From Photobacterium sp. SKA34 (lineage in GTDB: Bacteria > Pseudomonadota > Gammaproteobacteria > Enterobacterales > Vibrionaceae): a DNA stretch of 64,000 nucleotides. The notes below the pieces were generated by a model, which was given only the letters and a program-made list of their open reading frames with translations, was not told where the DNA came from and did not search any database. Below, piece by piece: positions 1-9,582 of the stretch. The stretch covers positions 196,010 to 260,009 of the forward strand of contig NZ_CH724144.1 in the NCBI RefSeq assembly GCF_000153325.1. The letters are read 5' to 3'. Each line of letters starts with the position of its first letter. Within the stretch, counting starts at the first letter, position 1. The position numbers and the translations under genes are program-made.

Positions 1-1536
1 CCAGCAGCGTCAAATACTCAGCATCGCTCTCGTGACGAAGTTTCTCAAGGGTTAAGTCAAGCAAGACGTAAACTTGCTGATGATAAGGTACAGTTGAACC
101 AATCCACGGCGCAGAAATTTGCTAGCGTGTTACAAAACTATGCCTCCACCCAAGAGCAAAATGAGCAACCTAATGAGGTTGATTCTCTTAGTGCATTACT
201 TGATCGCCAATCTAAATTGCGCGAGCAAGGGGATAGTCACAGCTTATATTCAGAAGTGAATGCATTTCGAAATGACAATAAGCCAACCTACAGTTCACAA
301 AATGAACGAGCATCGCAACAAAAGGCTGGCGGATACTCTCGTTACTCTGACCAACATTTTGCAGATGCTCCATCATCAACCTCACCATTATTTCAGCGTC
401 GTCAGCCTGAAACGAATAAGCATGATTTAGATATCGGGGATTACCGTCGCCCATCATCAAAGCAATATGAACGCGATCTATCAGTCGGCCGTGGGTTATT
501 AAATAACCATGATCATGGTATGAATGGACGTGAGCAGTCACCGCAAAAGCCACGATTAGATCCTTCTCGTTACGAGTCTAAAGCACAACCTAGTAAAGAT
601 GAGTTGGATCAAGTGCGATCTGAAATGAACTCTATACGTCGCTTATTAGAACATCAGCTATCAGGCTTAATGTGGCAAGAAGTTGAGCGCCGCGAACCAA
701 TGCGCGCCATGATGATAAAACGTCTTGAAAAAATGGGGTTATCAGAGCAATTAGCCGATCAATTAGCGTGTTATATCCCTGAAGATATTCAACCGAATGA
801 AGCATGGCCTGCATTACTTGATTTGTTATCGGATCAAATTATTACTACCGATGATTGTATTTTAGACACTGGTGGTGTGGTGGCTTTATTAGGCCCAACA
901 GGTGTAGGTAAAACCACAACAATTGCCAAGTTAGCTGCACGTGCGGCAATGGAGTTTGGTCCTGAGCAAATTGCTCTAGTGACGACAGATACATATCGTA
1001 TTGGTGCTCATGAGCAATTAGCGACTTATGGTCGAATTATGGGTTGTCCGGTAAGAGTTGCTAAAGATGCTGAAGAACTTGCCGATATCTTACATCAGTT
1101 GCGACATCGTCGATTGGTATTGCTTGATACCGCAGGGATGGGGCAGCGTGATATTCGGTTATCTGAACAGCTAGACACATTAATGAAAAACAGCGGAGCG
1201 CATATTCGTAGCTACTTAGTGATGCCAGCGACATCACAGCGTCGAGTGTTGCAGGAAACGATTGAACATTTTCGTCGTATTCCGCTTTCTGGTTGTGTAT
1301 TAACAAAGCTTGATGAGTCATTAAGTTTAGGTGAGATCATCTGCGTGGCGATTCAAAATGCATTACCTATCGCTTATTTAGCGGATGGTCAGCGTGTACC
1401 AGAAGATATCAAAATAGCATCGGGGAACTACATAGTTTCACGTGCTAATGAATTATTGGAGATAGAGATAAGCCAGCAATCACATTTCTGGTCTAGTGAT
1501 AGTTCAGATAATAAGGCGGCAGATTATTATGATTGA
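1..1536 (+). CDS. flhF: Flagellar biosynthesis GTPase FlhF (5' end outside window)
   Basis: SRP-family GTPase that directs the polar site and number of flagella at the membrane. The frame is open from base 1, so the gene starts upstream; the in-frame TTG at 94 is internal. The visible part has a low-complexity Q/S-rich linker, then the NG GTPase domain: P-loop GPTGVGKTTT (about nt 892), DTYRIGAHEQL, DTAGM and TKLDE. The N-terminal B-domain start is missing because of the window edge. The stop overlaps the start of flhG by 8 bases, which suggests translational coupling with its regulator. Family assignment is secure from the motifs and the flhG-fliA context. Confidence 0.97.
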   Translation, partial: PAASNTQHRSRDEVSQGLSQARRKLADDKVQLNQSTAQKFASVLQNYASTQEQNEQPNEVDSLSALLDRQSKLREQGDSHSLYSEVNAFRNDNKPTYSSQNERASQQKAGGYSRYSDQHFADAPSSTSPLFQRRQPETNKHDLDIGDYRRPSSKQYERDLSVGRGLLNNHDHGMNGREQSPQKPRLDPSRYESKAQPSKDELDQVRSEMNSIRRLLEHQLSGLMWQEVERREPMRAMMIKRLEKMGLSEQLADQLACYIPEDIQPNEAWPALLDLLSDQIITTDDCILDTGGVVALLGPTGVGKTTTIAKLAARAAMEFGPEQIALVTTDTYRIGAHEQLATYGRIMGCPVRVAKDAEELADILHQLRHRRLVLLDTAGMGQRDIRLSEQLDTLMKNSGAHIRSYLVMPATSQRRVLQETIEHFRRIPLSGCVLTKLDESLSLGEIICVAIQNALPIAYLADGQRVPEDIKIASGNYIVSRANELLEIEISQQSHFWSSDSSDNKAADYYD

Positions 1537-2419
1537 GAGCAGAATGTACGATCAAGCAAGCGGTTTACGTCGAATGACTCAGTTAACCTCAACCAAAGTG
1601 ATTACTGTAACCGGTGGTAAAGGTGGTGTCGGTAAAACCAATGTTACGCTAAATATGGCGATGTCGATGGCACGTCAAGGTAAGCGCGTCATGGTATTGG
1701 ATGCTGATCTTGGCCTTGCGAACGTTGATGTGATGCTGGGACTTCGTGCTGGGCGTAACTTATCTCACGTTTTGGCGGGTATCTGTGAGCTGGAAGATAT
1801 CATTATTGAAGGCCCATACGGGTTAAAAATTATTCCTGCTGCTTCGGGTACTCAAAATATGGCAGAGTTAACACCAGCACAGCATGCTGGGTTAATTCGA
1901 GCTTTTGGTAATTTACAAGACGATCTTGATTTTCTATTGGTAGATACCGCTGCAGGTATTTCAGACATGGTGCTTAGTTTTGCTCGCGCTGCGCAAGATG
2001 TACTAGTTGTTGTCTGTGATGAACCAACATCAATTACGGATGCTTACGCATTGATTAAAATTTTAAGCCGTGAATATGATGTTCAACGCTTTAAAATTGT
2101 TGCGAATATGGTGCGTAGTTACCGTGAAGGACGCGATCTGTTTACTAAATTGACGCGTGTTACTGAACGATTCTTAGATGCTAATTTAGAGCTCGTGGCG
2201 TGTATTCCGCTTGATGATAATGTTCGACAAGCCGTTAAGCGCCAAAAAATAGTGGTGGAAGCTTTCCCTCGTAGCCCTGCTGCATTGGCGTTGAATTCAT
2301 TATCAACCAAAGCGATGACGTGGCCTGTTCCACATAACCCTGGTGGACATCTTGAGTTTTTTGTTGAGCGTTTATTAATAAAACGTTCTCAGGCCATGGA
2401 GGTGCCATACAGTGAATAA
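1529..2419 (+). CDS. flhG: Flagellar number regulator FlhG (MinD-like ATPase)
   Basis: MinD/ParA-type ATPase that restrains FlhF and flagellar gene expression so that one polar flagellum forms (also called FleN or YlxH). 296 aa. The N-terminus carries the DQASGLRRM motif, matching the DQAxxLR segment known to stimulate FlhF GTPase activity. The deviant Walker A GGKGGVGKTN follows, then DADLGLANVD and VDTAAGI. I chose ATG 1529: AAGGCGG lies about 10 bases upstream and the DQA motif then sits near the N-terminus as in relatives. A longer reading from 1496 only adds residues that overlap flhF. The 3' end overlaps fliA by 8 bases. Confidence 0.96.
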   Translation: MIESRMYDQASGLRRMTQLTSTKVITVTGGKGGVGKTNVTLNMAMSMARQGKRVMVLDADLGLANVDVMLGLRAGRNLSHVLAGICELEDIIIEGPYGLKIIPAASGTQNMAELTPAQHAGLIRAFGNLQDDLDFLLVDTAAGISDMVLSFARAAQDVLVVVCDEPTSITDAYALIKILSREYDVQRFKIVANMVRSYREGRDLFTKLTRVTERFLDANLELVACIPLDDNVRQAVKRQKIVVEAFPRSPAALALNSLSTKAMTWPVPHNPGGHLEFFVERLLIKRSQAMEVPYSE

Positions 2420-3134
2420 AGCGATGGCTTATGGTCAATACCAGCAGAGTCCACAAGCATTTATCGAACGTTACTCATCGTTAGTTAAACGTATTGCTCA
2501 TCACTTAATGGTTCGTTTACCGCCGAGTGTTTTAGTGGAAGATTTAATTCAATCAGGCATGATTGGTTTACTTGAAGCGCAACAAAATTACGATCCTACG
2601 AAAGGAGCAAGCTTTGAAACGTTTGCCGGAATTCGTATTCGTGGGGCAATGCTTGATGATATTCGTCGTGGTGATTGGGTTCCTCGATCGGTATATAAAA
2701 ATAGCCGAAAGATAAGTGAAGCGATATCTCACCTTGAAAATGAATTGGGGCGTGATCCTAATGACCAAGAAATTGCGCAATATCTCGATATGCCTTTAGA
2801 ACAGTACCATCAAGCATTAAATGATGTTAATTGTGGACGCTTAGTCGGTATTAGTGATCTTGGGGTGGCAGAAGATACCGTCGCTAATGAAGAAAGTATT
2901 GGTGAAAATAGCCCCTTTCAAGGTGTTGTTGATGATAACTTTCGTGCGTCATTGGCTGAAGCGATAAAAACCCTCCCAGAGCGAGAGGCGTTAGTGTTAT
3001 CACTTTATTACGACGAAGAGCTTAATTTAAAAGAAATTGGTGCGGTAATCGGTGTTAGTGAATCACGAATTTGTCAGATACACAGCCAAGCAATGCAGCG
3101 ATTACGTGCAAAATTAACAGCATGGACTGCTTAA
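2412..3134 (+). CDS. fliA: RNA polymerase sigma factor for flagellar genes (sigma-28)
   Basis: Sigma-28 factor directing late flagellar and chemotaxis transcription. 240 aa, standard for the family. Region 2 is visible as [15 protein letters not shown] and the core-binding and -10 recognition helices ([20 protein letters not shown]). Region 4 is a helix-turn-helix near the C-terminus ([20 protein letters not shown]). The start is GTG 2412, preceded by GGAGGTG about 8 bases upstream and giving the family N-terminus MNKA; ATG 2424 is a weaker alternative. It overlaps flhG and is followed 52 bases later by cheY. The anti-sigma factor FlgM is not in this window. Confidence 0.96.
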   Translation: MNKAMAYGQYQQSPQAFIERYSSLVKRIAHHLMVRLPPSVLVEDLIQSGMIGLLEAQQNYDPTKGASFETFAGIRIRGAMLDDIRRGDWVPRSVYKNSRKISEAISHLENELGRDPNDQEIAQYLDMPLEQYHQALNDVNCGRLVGISDLGVAEDTVANEESIGENSPFQGVVDDNFRASLAEAIKTLPEREALVLSLYYDEELNLKEIGAVIGVSESRICQIHSQAMQRLRAKLTAWTA

Positions 3135-3186
3135 TAATTATTTATTTTTAGAACTAGAAGAACACTGGCTCTCAGTGGAGGCAAAC

Positions 3187-3570
3187 TTGAATAAAAACAT
3201 GAAAATTCTCATTGTTGATGACTTCTCAACAATGCGCCGTATTGTTAAAAACCTGCTTCGTGATTTAGGTTTTAACAACACCTTAGAAGCAGATGATGGA
3301 TTAACCGCTTTACCAATGCTTAAAAAGGGTGATTTCGACTTCGTTGTAACGGATTGGAACATGCCTGGAATGCAAGGTATTGATTTACTTCGTCATATTC
3401 GTTCTGATGATCAATTGAAGCACTTACCTGTATTGATGATTACTGCTGAAGCAAAGCGTGAGCAGATCATTGAAGCCGCACAAGCAGGTGTTAATGGTTA
3501 TATTGTTAAACCATTTACTGCAGCAACGTTGAAAGAAAAATTGGATAAAATTTTCGAACGTTTGCAGTAA
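3187..3570 (+). CDS. cheY: Chemotaxis response regulator CheY
   Basis: Single receiver domain that, once phosphorylated by CheA, binds the flagellar switch. With the chosen start it is 127 aa; the acidic pocket is DD at 11-12, the phosphoacceptor is Asp56 (VVTDWNMPG), then Thr in MITAEA and Lys in VKPF. Start choice: GGAGG at 3177-3181 lies 5 bases before TTG 3187. The upstream GTG 3175, which would give MEAN, overlaps that ribosome binding site itself. ATG 3199 is a third option. The conserved MEA-leader often annotated in relatives may therefore be untranslated. It lies between fliA and its phosphatase gene cheZ. Confidence 0.95.
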   Translation: MNKNMKILIVDDFSTMRRIVKNLLRDLGFNNTLEADDGLTALPMLKKGDFDFVVTDWNMPGMQGIDLLRHIRSDDQLKHLPVLMITAEAKREQIIEAAQAGVNGYIVKPFTAATLKEKLDKIFERLQ

Positions 3571-3618
3571 CGATCGCTAACAATAACCATCAGTAGTGCA
3601 TAAGGACGATAAAGAAGC

Positions 3619-4338
3619 ATGATTTCACTTGAACAGGCAAAACAGCTTGTCAGCTTGCTAGAAAATGGACAACAAGCTGAAGCCAATTCGCTTGTACAAA
3701 CATTAGTTGCCGATAGCCATGAACCAATGTTTGCAGAGGTGGGTAAAATTACTCGCCAGTTGCATGATTCTTTAATTAATTTTCGCCTTGACCCCAGGGT
3801 TAACGATTTAGCGAAAACTGATATTCCTGATGCTCGTGAACGATTGCTTTATGTCATCGATAAGACGGAGCAAGCTGCAAATAAAACGATGGATGCCGTT
3901 GAAAGTACGTTACCTATTGCTGATAAACTGCATAACACGTTATTGCAAGTACACCCTCAGTGGCAGCAATTAATGGCAGGTAAGATTGGTCTTAGTGAAT
4001 TTAAAACATTATGCCACGATATTGATTTATTACTTGTTCAAGTTGAAGGTGATAGTAGTACGCTGCGTACCCATCTTACTGACATCCTTATGGCTCAGGA
4101 CTATCAAGATCTCACTGGACAAATCATTCGACGAGTCATTGAGTTAGTTCATGAAGTTGAAGATAGGTTAGTTGAAATTCTAAAAGCTTTTGGCATGGAG
4201 CAAGACGCGAATACTGTGATTGATGATAAAAGAGACGCCTTAAAGCCTGAAGGGCCAATCATTAATCCAGAGCAACGAAATGATGTTGTTGAATCACAAG
4301 ATGATGTTGATGATTTACTTTCGAGTCTTGGATTTTAG
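3619..4338 (+). CDS. cheZ: CheY-P phosphatase CheZ
   Basis: Dephosphorylates CheY-P to end the motor signal. 239 aa, rich in predicted long helices. The phosphatase motif QDLTGQIIRRV holds the catalytic Gln and acidic partner. The C-terminal tail ends in DDVDDLLSSLGF, the CheY-tethering peptide type seen in the family. ATG 3619 follows an AGGA element about 14 bases upstream (TAAGGACGATAAAGAAGC), so spacing is long. cheA follows 9 bases after the stop, consistent with one operon. Confidence 0.95.
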   Translation: MISLEQAKQLVSLLENGQQAEANSLVQTLVADSHEPMFAEVGKITRQLHDSLINFRLDPRVNDLAKTDIPDARERLLYVIDKTEQAANKTMDAVESTLPIADKLHNTLLQVHPQWQQLMAGKIGLSEFKTLCHDIDLLLVQVEGDSSTLRTHLTDILMAQDYQDLTGQIIRRVIELVHEVEDRLVEILKAFGMEQDANTVIDDKRDALKPEGPIINPEQRNDVVESQDDVDDLLSSLGF

Positions 4339-4347
4339 GGGAAATTT

Positions 4348-6585
4348 ATGAGCTTTGATTTAGACGAAGATATCCTGCAGGACTTTTTAATAGAAGCAGG
4401 TGAAATTCTTGAATTGCTTTCTGAACAATTGGTAGAGCTTGAACGAAGCCCCGATGATTCTGAGTTATTGAATGCTATTTTCCGTGGTTTCCATACGGTT
4501 AAAGGTGGTGCAGGATTTCTTTCTTTAACCGAACTGGTTGATGCTTGTCACGGTGCTGAAAACGTTTTTGATTTACTGCGAACAGGCAAGCGTAGCGTAA
4601 CATCTGAGTTGATGGATGTTATTTTAGAAGCGCTTGACTGTATCAATGTGATGTTTGAACAAGTGAAAGAGCATCAGCCTCTTGATCGTGCCGAGCAACG
4701 TTTATTAGACGCCTTACATTATTATAGCCAGCCAGCAACAGCAGATGAACTAGCTCCTATTTATAAGCCCGCTGAAGTTCCATCGGTTGATATTATTGCA
4801 GAGGTCACGCCAGAACCTGCGATCACATCAAATAATGATAATGTTACTACCGGTAGCAGTGTTGATGACATGACGCAAGATGAGTTTGATCGCTTACTCG
4901 ATGAACTTCATGGTACAGGCCAAAGCCCATCTAAGCCAACGACACCAGAACCAACTGCGCCAAATAATGTAGATGCACAATTAAATTTTGATAGCGGTGA
5001 TATTACTGATGATGAATTCGAACGTTTATTAGACGAATTACACGGTTCTGGTAAAGGGCCGGGGAACAGTGATACGCCAGCATCAGATGTTGCAATACCA
5101 TCATCTTCAATATCATCATCAGTAACACCATCATCTACCGTGCCTGAAGATACAGGTGCCGGTGATAGTGATGATTTGATGACAGATGATGAATTTGAAC
5201 GTCTACTTGATGAATTGCATGGTGCCGGTAAAAGCCCATCTCTAGAAGAACAAGCGTCTGCTGCACAATCAACAGCGAATGATTTAACCGAAATTGAAGC
5301 AACTGTTCCTTCGGCTCAATCAACAGCGATGGTCACCCCCACTCCTGCAGTGCATCAACCGCCAGCAGAGCGCTCAGCTAAACCTGTTGCGGTCAAAGAG
5401 AAGTCAAAACCACAAGCGGATGCGACAGTGCGTGTTGATACCTCAACGCTTGATACCATTATGAATATGGTCGGTGAATTGGTTTTAGTACGAAATCGTT
5501 TAGTTAGCCTTGGTTTAAACACCAATGATGAAGAAATGTCGAAAGCAGTATCAAATCTTGATGTTGTAACGGCAGATCTTCAAGGCGCTGTGATGAAAAC
5601 GCGCATGCAGCCAATTAAGAAAGTATTTGGTCGTTTTCCTCGTGTTGTACGTGATTTAGCGCGTAGCTTAAAGAAAGATATCGTACTGGAAATGCGCGGT
5701 GAGGAAACAGATTTAGATAAAAACTTAGTGGAAGCTCTTGCTGATCCTCTAGTTCACTTAGTACGAAATTCTGTAGATCATGGTATTGAAATGCCAGATG
5801 TTCGTGAGCTGGTAGGTAAGCCTCGCACCGGAACAGTATTACTTTCAGCATCACAAGAAGGCGATCATATTTTACTTACCATCGAAGATGATGGTGGCGG
5901 TATGGATGCAGAAAAGCTCCGCAGCATTGCAGTTGAGCGCGGTGTGATGGATGCTGATGCCGCTTCTCGTATTACTGACAATGAAGCGTATAATCTCATT
6001 TTTGCGCCTGGCTTCTCGACCAAAAAAGAAATCTCTGATATTTCTGGTCGTGGTGTAGGAATGGATGTTGTAAAAACAGGGATTAATCAGCTCAATGGTT
6101 CAATTCATATTGATTCAGTGCTAGGCAAAGGCACTCGAATTGATATTAAAGTACCGTTAACACTCGCTATTTTACCGACACTAATGGTAGGTGTAGGTGA
6201 ACAACCATTTGCATTGCCATTGGCGAGTGTTAATGAAATATTCCACCTTGATTTGAATAAAACCAATACTGTAGATGGTCAATTAACGATTATTGTTCGT
6301 GATAAAGCGATCCCCCTGTTTTATCTACAAGATTGGTTGTCAAATATGACTGTCGGTACAAATAAAGATCGTGGCCATGGTCATGTCGTTATTGTTCAAA
6401 TTGGTCATCAGCGAATTGGTTTTGTGGTTGATACCTTAATTGGTCAAGAAGAAGTCGTGATAAAACCACTAGATAGCTTACTTCAAGGTACGCCAGGTAT
6501 GGCTGGTGCAACAATTACCAGTGATGGTCATATTGCATTAATTCTTGATGTGCCTAGCTTATTAAAACACTACGCTGGTCATTAA
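4348..6585 (+). CDS. cheA: Chemotaxis histidine kinase CheA
   Basis: Cytoplasmic kinase of the chemosensory array; it phosphorylates CheY and CheB. 745 aa. P1 HPt domain with His49 (FHTVKGGAGFL). The region between P1 and P3 (about 130-355) is long and low in complexity and carries three copies of a DDEFERLLDELHG-type motif. P3 dimerisation (VNELVLVRNRL-like helices) begins near 370. The P4 ATPase follows with an N-box (HLVRNSVDHGIE), DDGGGM and GRGVGMDVV. The C-terminal CheW-like P5 is present. In Vibrio the linker region between P1 and P3 includes the LID segment that binds ParP (known); which part plays that role here is inference. ATG 4348 has GGGGAAA upstream. Confidence 0.97.
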   Translation: MSFDLDEDILQDFLIEAGEILELLSEQLVELERSPDDSELLNAIFRGFHTVKGGAGFLSLTELVDACHGAENVFDLLRTGKRSVTSELMDVILEALDCINVMFEQVKEHQPLDRAEQRLLDALHYYSQPATADELAPIYKPAEVPSVDIIAEVTPEPAITSNNDNVTTGSSVDDMTQDEFDRLLDELHGTGQSPSKPTTPEPTAPNNVDAQLNFDSGDITDDEFERLLDELHGSGKGPGNSDTPASDVAIPSSSISSSVTPSSTVPEDTGAGDSDDLMTDDEFERLLDELHGAGKSPSLEEQASAAQSTANDLTEIEATVPSAQSTAMVTPTPAVHQPPAERSAKPVAVKEKSKPQADATVRVDTSTLDTIMNMVGELVLVRNRLVSLGLNTNDEEMSKAVSNLDVVTADLQGAVMKTRMQPIKKVFGRFPRVVRDLARSLKKDIVLEMRGEETDLDKNLVEALADPLVHLVRNSVDHGIEMPDVRELVGKPRTGTVLLSASQEGDHILLTIEDDGGGMDAEKLRSIAVERGVMDADAASRITDNEAYNLIFAPGFSTKKEISDISGRGVGMDVVKTGINQLNGSIHIDSVLGKGTRIDIKVPLTLAILPTLMVGVGEQPFALPLASVNEIFHLDLNKTNTVDGQLTIIVRDKAIPLFYLQDWLSNMTVGTNKDRGHGHVVIVQIGHQRIGFVVDTLIGQEEVVIKPLDSLLQGTPGMAGATITSDGHIALILDVPSLLKHYAGH
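4870..5239 (+). repeat. Triple DDEFERLLDELHG protein repeat within cheA
   Basis: Three copies of about 20 residues encoded at about 4870-4929 (residues 175-194), 5002-5061 (219-238) and 5179-5238 (278-297). Each reads (M/I)T(Q/D)DEF(D/E)RLLDELHG followed by G-x-G/S-P. Spacing is 44 then 59 residues, joined by Pro/Ser/Thr-rich linkers. DNA of the copies differs at many third positions, so this is a conserved protein repeat and not a recent tandem duplication. Each copy could form an amphipathic acidic helix. A role in docking ParP or another array partner is inference. Confidence 0.85.
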
Positions 6586-6606
6586 TTAGCACGACAAATA
6601 ATAATA

Positions 6607-6635
6607 AAAGAGGGGGGCGATGACCCCCTTTGTTT
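6607..6635 (+). terminator. G/C hairpin between cheA and cheB
   Basis: AGGGGG (6611-6616) pairs with CCCCCT (6624-6629) around a 7-base loop, followed only by TTGTTT. It may be a weak terminator or a processing element that lowers expression of cheB and the genes after it. The uridine run is poor. Confidence 0.5.
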
Positions 6636-6661
6636 AAGCGTTTCAACGGGATGAAAGTAAC

Positions 6662-7828
6662 ATGGCAGTTAAAGTATTAGTAGTTGATGACTCAAGTTTT
6701 TTCCGTCGAAGAGTAAGTGAAATAATTAATGCTGATAGTCGGCTAGAAGTTGTTGGCAATGCCGTTAATGGCAAAGAAGCGGTAGAGTTAACCCAAAAAC
6801 TGCAACCAGACGTGATCACAATGGACATCGAAATGCCCGTGATGGATGGTATTACAGCCGTTCGCGAGATCATGAAAGTTTCACCGACTCCGATCTTAAT
6901 GTTCTCTTCGTTAACTCACGATGGTGCAAAAGCGACGCTTGATGCACTTGATGCTGGTGCGTTAGATTTCTTGCCAAAGAAATTTGAAGATATTGCGCGA
7001 AATCGTGATGAAGCCGTTGAACTGCTTCAAAAACGTGTTGCCGAGCTGGCACGTAAACGTATTTTTATGCGTCGAAGTGCTACTACACGTTCAACATCTA
7101 TTCCATCATCGCCATTAACAAACACTCAGACATCGACGACGAAACCACCGCTAACGTCACGCCTGCAGGCTGAACCTTCATCCATTTCATCTTCAAGAGG
7201 TGCGCGTGTATATGTTGTAAAACCTGTATTACGTTTTAAAGCGTCAGGAAAAAAATACCAGATTGTTGCCATTGGTACATCCACTGGGGGCCCTGTCGCA
7301 TTACAAAAAATATTGACTCAGCTACCCGCTAACTTTCCATATCCGATAGTTCTTATTCAGCACATGCCCGCGACATTTACAGCAGCTTTTGCTGCACGAT
7401 TAGATCAGCTGTGCAAAATCGGAGTGAAAGAAGCGGAAAATGGAGATATGTTGAAACCTGGTATGGCGTATCTCGCTCCAGGCGGTAAACAAATGATGCT
7501 TGATGGTCGACCTGGTGCATCAAGGTTACGTATTATTGATAGCGGCGAGCGCATGAATTATAAGCCATGCGTTGATGTTACATTTGGTTCTGCGGCCAAA
7601 GTATATCAAGATAAAGTCCTATCCATGGTATTAACTGGCATGGGAGCTGATGGTCGAGATGGTGCAAGAATGCTAAAAAATAGTGGTTCAACTATTTGGG
7701 CGCAAGATGAAGACAGTTGTGTGGTATACGGTATGCCTCAAGCCGTTGCTAAAGCGGGCATATCAAGCCATGACTTACCTTTAGATCGTATTGCTGAATG
7801 TATGTTAATCGAATTAGGTTTACAGTGA
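6662..7828 (+). CDS. cheB: Chemotaxis protein-glutamate methylesterase CheB
   Basis: Demethylates and deamidates chemoreceptors when phosphorylated by CheA. 388 aa. The receiver domain has Asp55 (TMDIEMP). A Ser/Thr-rich linker covers about 135-180. The C-terminal methylesterase domain has catalytic Ser in GTSTGGP, His in QHMPATFT and Asp in GMGADG. It lies 76 bases after cheA, with a hairpin in the gap, and 10 bases before parC. No cheR is present next to it in this window. Confidence 0.96.
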   Translation: MAVKVLVVDDSSFFRRRVSEIINADSRLEVVGNAVNGKEAVELTQKLQPDVITMDIEMPVMDGITAVREIMKVSPTPILMFSSLTHDGAKATLDALDAGALDFLPKKFEDIARNRDEAVELLQKRVAELARKRIFMRRSATTRSTSIPSSPLTNTQTSTTKPPLTSRLQAEPSSISSSRGARVYVVKPVLRFKASGKKYQIVAIGTSTGGPVALQKILTQLPANFPYPIVLIQHMPATFTAAFAARLDQLCKIGVKEAENGDMLKPGMAYLAPGGKQMMLDGRPGASRLRIIDSGERMNYKPCVDVTFGSAAKVYQDKVLSMVLTGMGADGRDGARMLKNSGSTIWAQDEDSCVVYGMPQAVAKAGISSHDLPLDRIAECMLIELGLQ

Positions 7829-7838
7829 GGATCAAGGG

Positions 7839-8615
7839 GTGATTGTTTGGAGTATTGCTAATCAAAAAGGTGGGGTGGGGAAAACCACAACCACGATTAC
7901 ATTAGCAGGATTGCTGAGTGAGCAAAATAAGCGTGTTTTATTAGTCGATACCGACCCACACGCATCGTTAACAACGTATTTAAATTTTGATTCAGAGCAA
8001 GTACCCGCCAGTTTATTTGATTTGTTTCAATTACCCGCAGTGAATAAAGCCAGTGTAAAACCACTTATTCTTAAAACTGCATTTAATAATATTGATATTA
8101 TTCCTGCTCATATGTCACTGGCAACACTTGATCGTGTCATGGGAAATCGGAGCGGTATGGGGTTAGTGTTAAAAAAAGCCCTACATAGCTTGGTTGATGA
8201 CTATGATTATGTACTGATAGATTGCCCACCCATTTTGGGGGTTATGATGGTCAATGCATTGGCGGCGAGCGATCGTATTCTTATTCCAGTACAAACAGAG
8301 TTTTTAGCCATGAAAGGCTTAGAAAGAATGATGAGAACGTTACAAATTATGCAGCGTTCTAAGCCGTCTGGTTTTAATGTCACGATTGTTCCGACCATGT
8401 ACGATAAACGAACACGGGCATCACTCCAAACGTTGCAAGAACTTAAGGTTCGTTTCCCTGAACAAGTTTGGGCGTCAGCGGTACCTATTGATACAAAGTT
8501 TCGCGATGCCAGTATAAAACATATGCCACCATCATTATATGCCCGAAACTGTCGTGGTGTTTTTGCTTATAAAACGTTATTAAAATATGTAGAACGGTTA
8601 GACAATCATGCATAG
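7839..8615 (+). CDS. parC: ParA-like ATPase ParC for polar array positioning
   Basis: ParA/Soj-type ATPase. In Vibrio, ParC inside the chemotaxis operon recruits chemosensory arrays to the old pole (known family role); the function here follows from the identical gene order parC-parP-cheW. 258 aa. Deviant Walker A NQKGGVGKTTT, Walker A' VDTDPHAS, and Walker B VLIDCPP. The start is GTG 7839, giving MIVWSIANQKGG, with AAGGGG directly upstream. It overlaps parP by 8 bases. It should not be confused with topoisomerase IV ParC. Confidence 0.92.
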   Translation: MIVWSIANQKGGVGKTTTTITLAGLLSEQNKRVLLVDTDPHASLTTYLNFDSEQVPASLFDLFQLPAVNKASVKPLILKTAFNNIDIIPAHMSLATLDRVMGNRSGMGLVLKKALHSLVDDYDYVLIDCPPILGVMMVNALAASDRILIPVQTEFLAMKGLERMMRTLQIMQRSKPSGFNVTIVPTMYDKRTRASLQTLQELKVRFPEQVWASAVPIDTKFRDASIKHMPPSLYARNCRGVFAYKTLLKYVERLDNHA

Positions 8616-9558
8616 TAAGCCACTTTCAAGTGATCAAGCCTTAGATGATTATTTTTTTGATTTATTAGAAGAATCAAATGAAGTTGCTGTATCTGCGGAG
8701 ATTCAAGATCCTGTTTTAGATGTCGATAAACTAAGTATTGAAAATGTTGAAGTAGCACCTACATTAATTCAACCTAAGTTAAATGTATCAAAGCCACAGC
8801 CTAATGTTGCTGTTGATTATGCAGAGTCGTCAAATCGACAAGATATTGAACGATTATTGAGTAAGGTTGATGAAAATTATGTTGATGATATTCAGGAAAA
8901 TGCCGTACAAACTGCAAGTTCACAACAAATTTTTTCAAAAACAGAACAAGTAATACCAGAGCAACTAACTTCTATTAAAGAAGTAGAACCTACGTGTGCT
9001 AGTGCTGAGAATATAGCGGAATATACCGTTGAAATAGAGGTTGTTGAGAACACTACAATTGCTGAAGATACAGGGTTAATTCCTCCAGAACAGTGGGCAC
9101 ATCATGGGATGGAGCAAGCGTTTCAAGCTCTATTTTTTGAAGTTAATGGTGTGACATTTGCCGTTGCGCTCACTGAGTTGGGTGGTATTCATCAACTTGG
9201 CGAACTTAATCGTTTACTCGGACGTCCCAATTGGTATTTGGGCTTACAGTCAACACGCGAGCAAAAGTTAGATGTGGTTGACACCGCACGTTGGGTTATG
9301 CCAGAGAAGCTCGTTGGTGATGAGTATCGTGATAATTATCGTTATATTGTGATGCTTGGCGATAGCCAATGGGGGCTTGCTAGCGATAAACTGCACGGAA
9401 CCAAGGTGTTGAATGGAAATGATATTCGCTGGCGAGAGAAGGCAGGAAAACGGCCTTGGCTTGCGGGTATGGTAAAAGATAAAATGTGTGCACTTATTCA
9501 TGTTAAGGCGTTGATTACGATGCTAAACAATGGATTGGATGTAAATAGTATTGTGTAA
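8608..9558 (+). CDS. parP: ParP, CheW-domain partner of ParC
   Basis: Links ParC to the chemosensory array in Vibrio by binding CheA and receptors through a C-terminal CheW-like (AIF) domain. 316 aa. The N-terminal two thirds is acidic and low in complexity, as in ParP proteins. The CheW-like domain runs from about 170 (FEVNGVTFAVALTELGGIH) to the C-terminus (DKMCALIHVKALI). The start overlaps parC. Identification rests on position and the half-CheW architecture. Confidence 0.88.
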   Translation: MHSKPLSSDQALDDYFFDLLEESNEVAVSAEIQDPVLDVDKLSIENVEVAPTLIQPKLNVSKPQPNVAVDYAESSNRQDIERLLSKVDENYVDDIQENAVQTASSQQIFSKTEQVIPEQLTSIKEVEPTCASAENIAEYTVEIEVVENTTIAEDTGLIPPEQWAHHGMEQAFQALFFEVNGVTFAVALTELGGIHQLGELNRLLGRPNWYLGLQSTREQKLDVVDTARWVMPEKLVGDEYRDNYRYIVMLGDSQWGLASDKLHGTKVLNGNDIRWREKAGKRPWLAGMVKDKMCALIHVKALITMLNNGLDVNSIV

Positions 9559-9582
9559 TACAGGACCTTAAGAGGGAATAGC

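Noticed and set aside
94..96. TTG as start of flhF
   Set aside because: The frame is open to base 1 and the typical FlhF N-terminus is not present, so the gene begins upstream of the window.
4870..5239. Tandem DNA repeat in cheA
   Set aside because: Copies are conserved as protein but differ at many third positions and have unequal spacing, so no recent DNA duplication.
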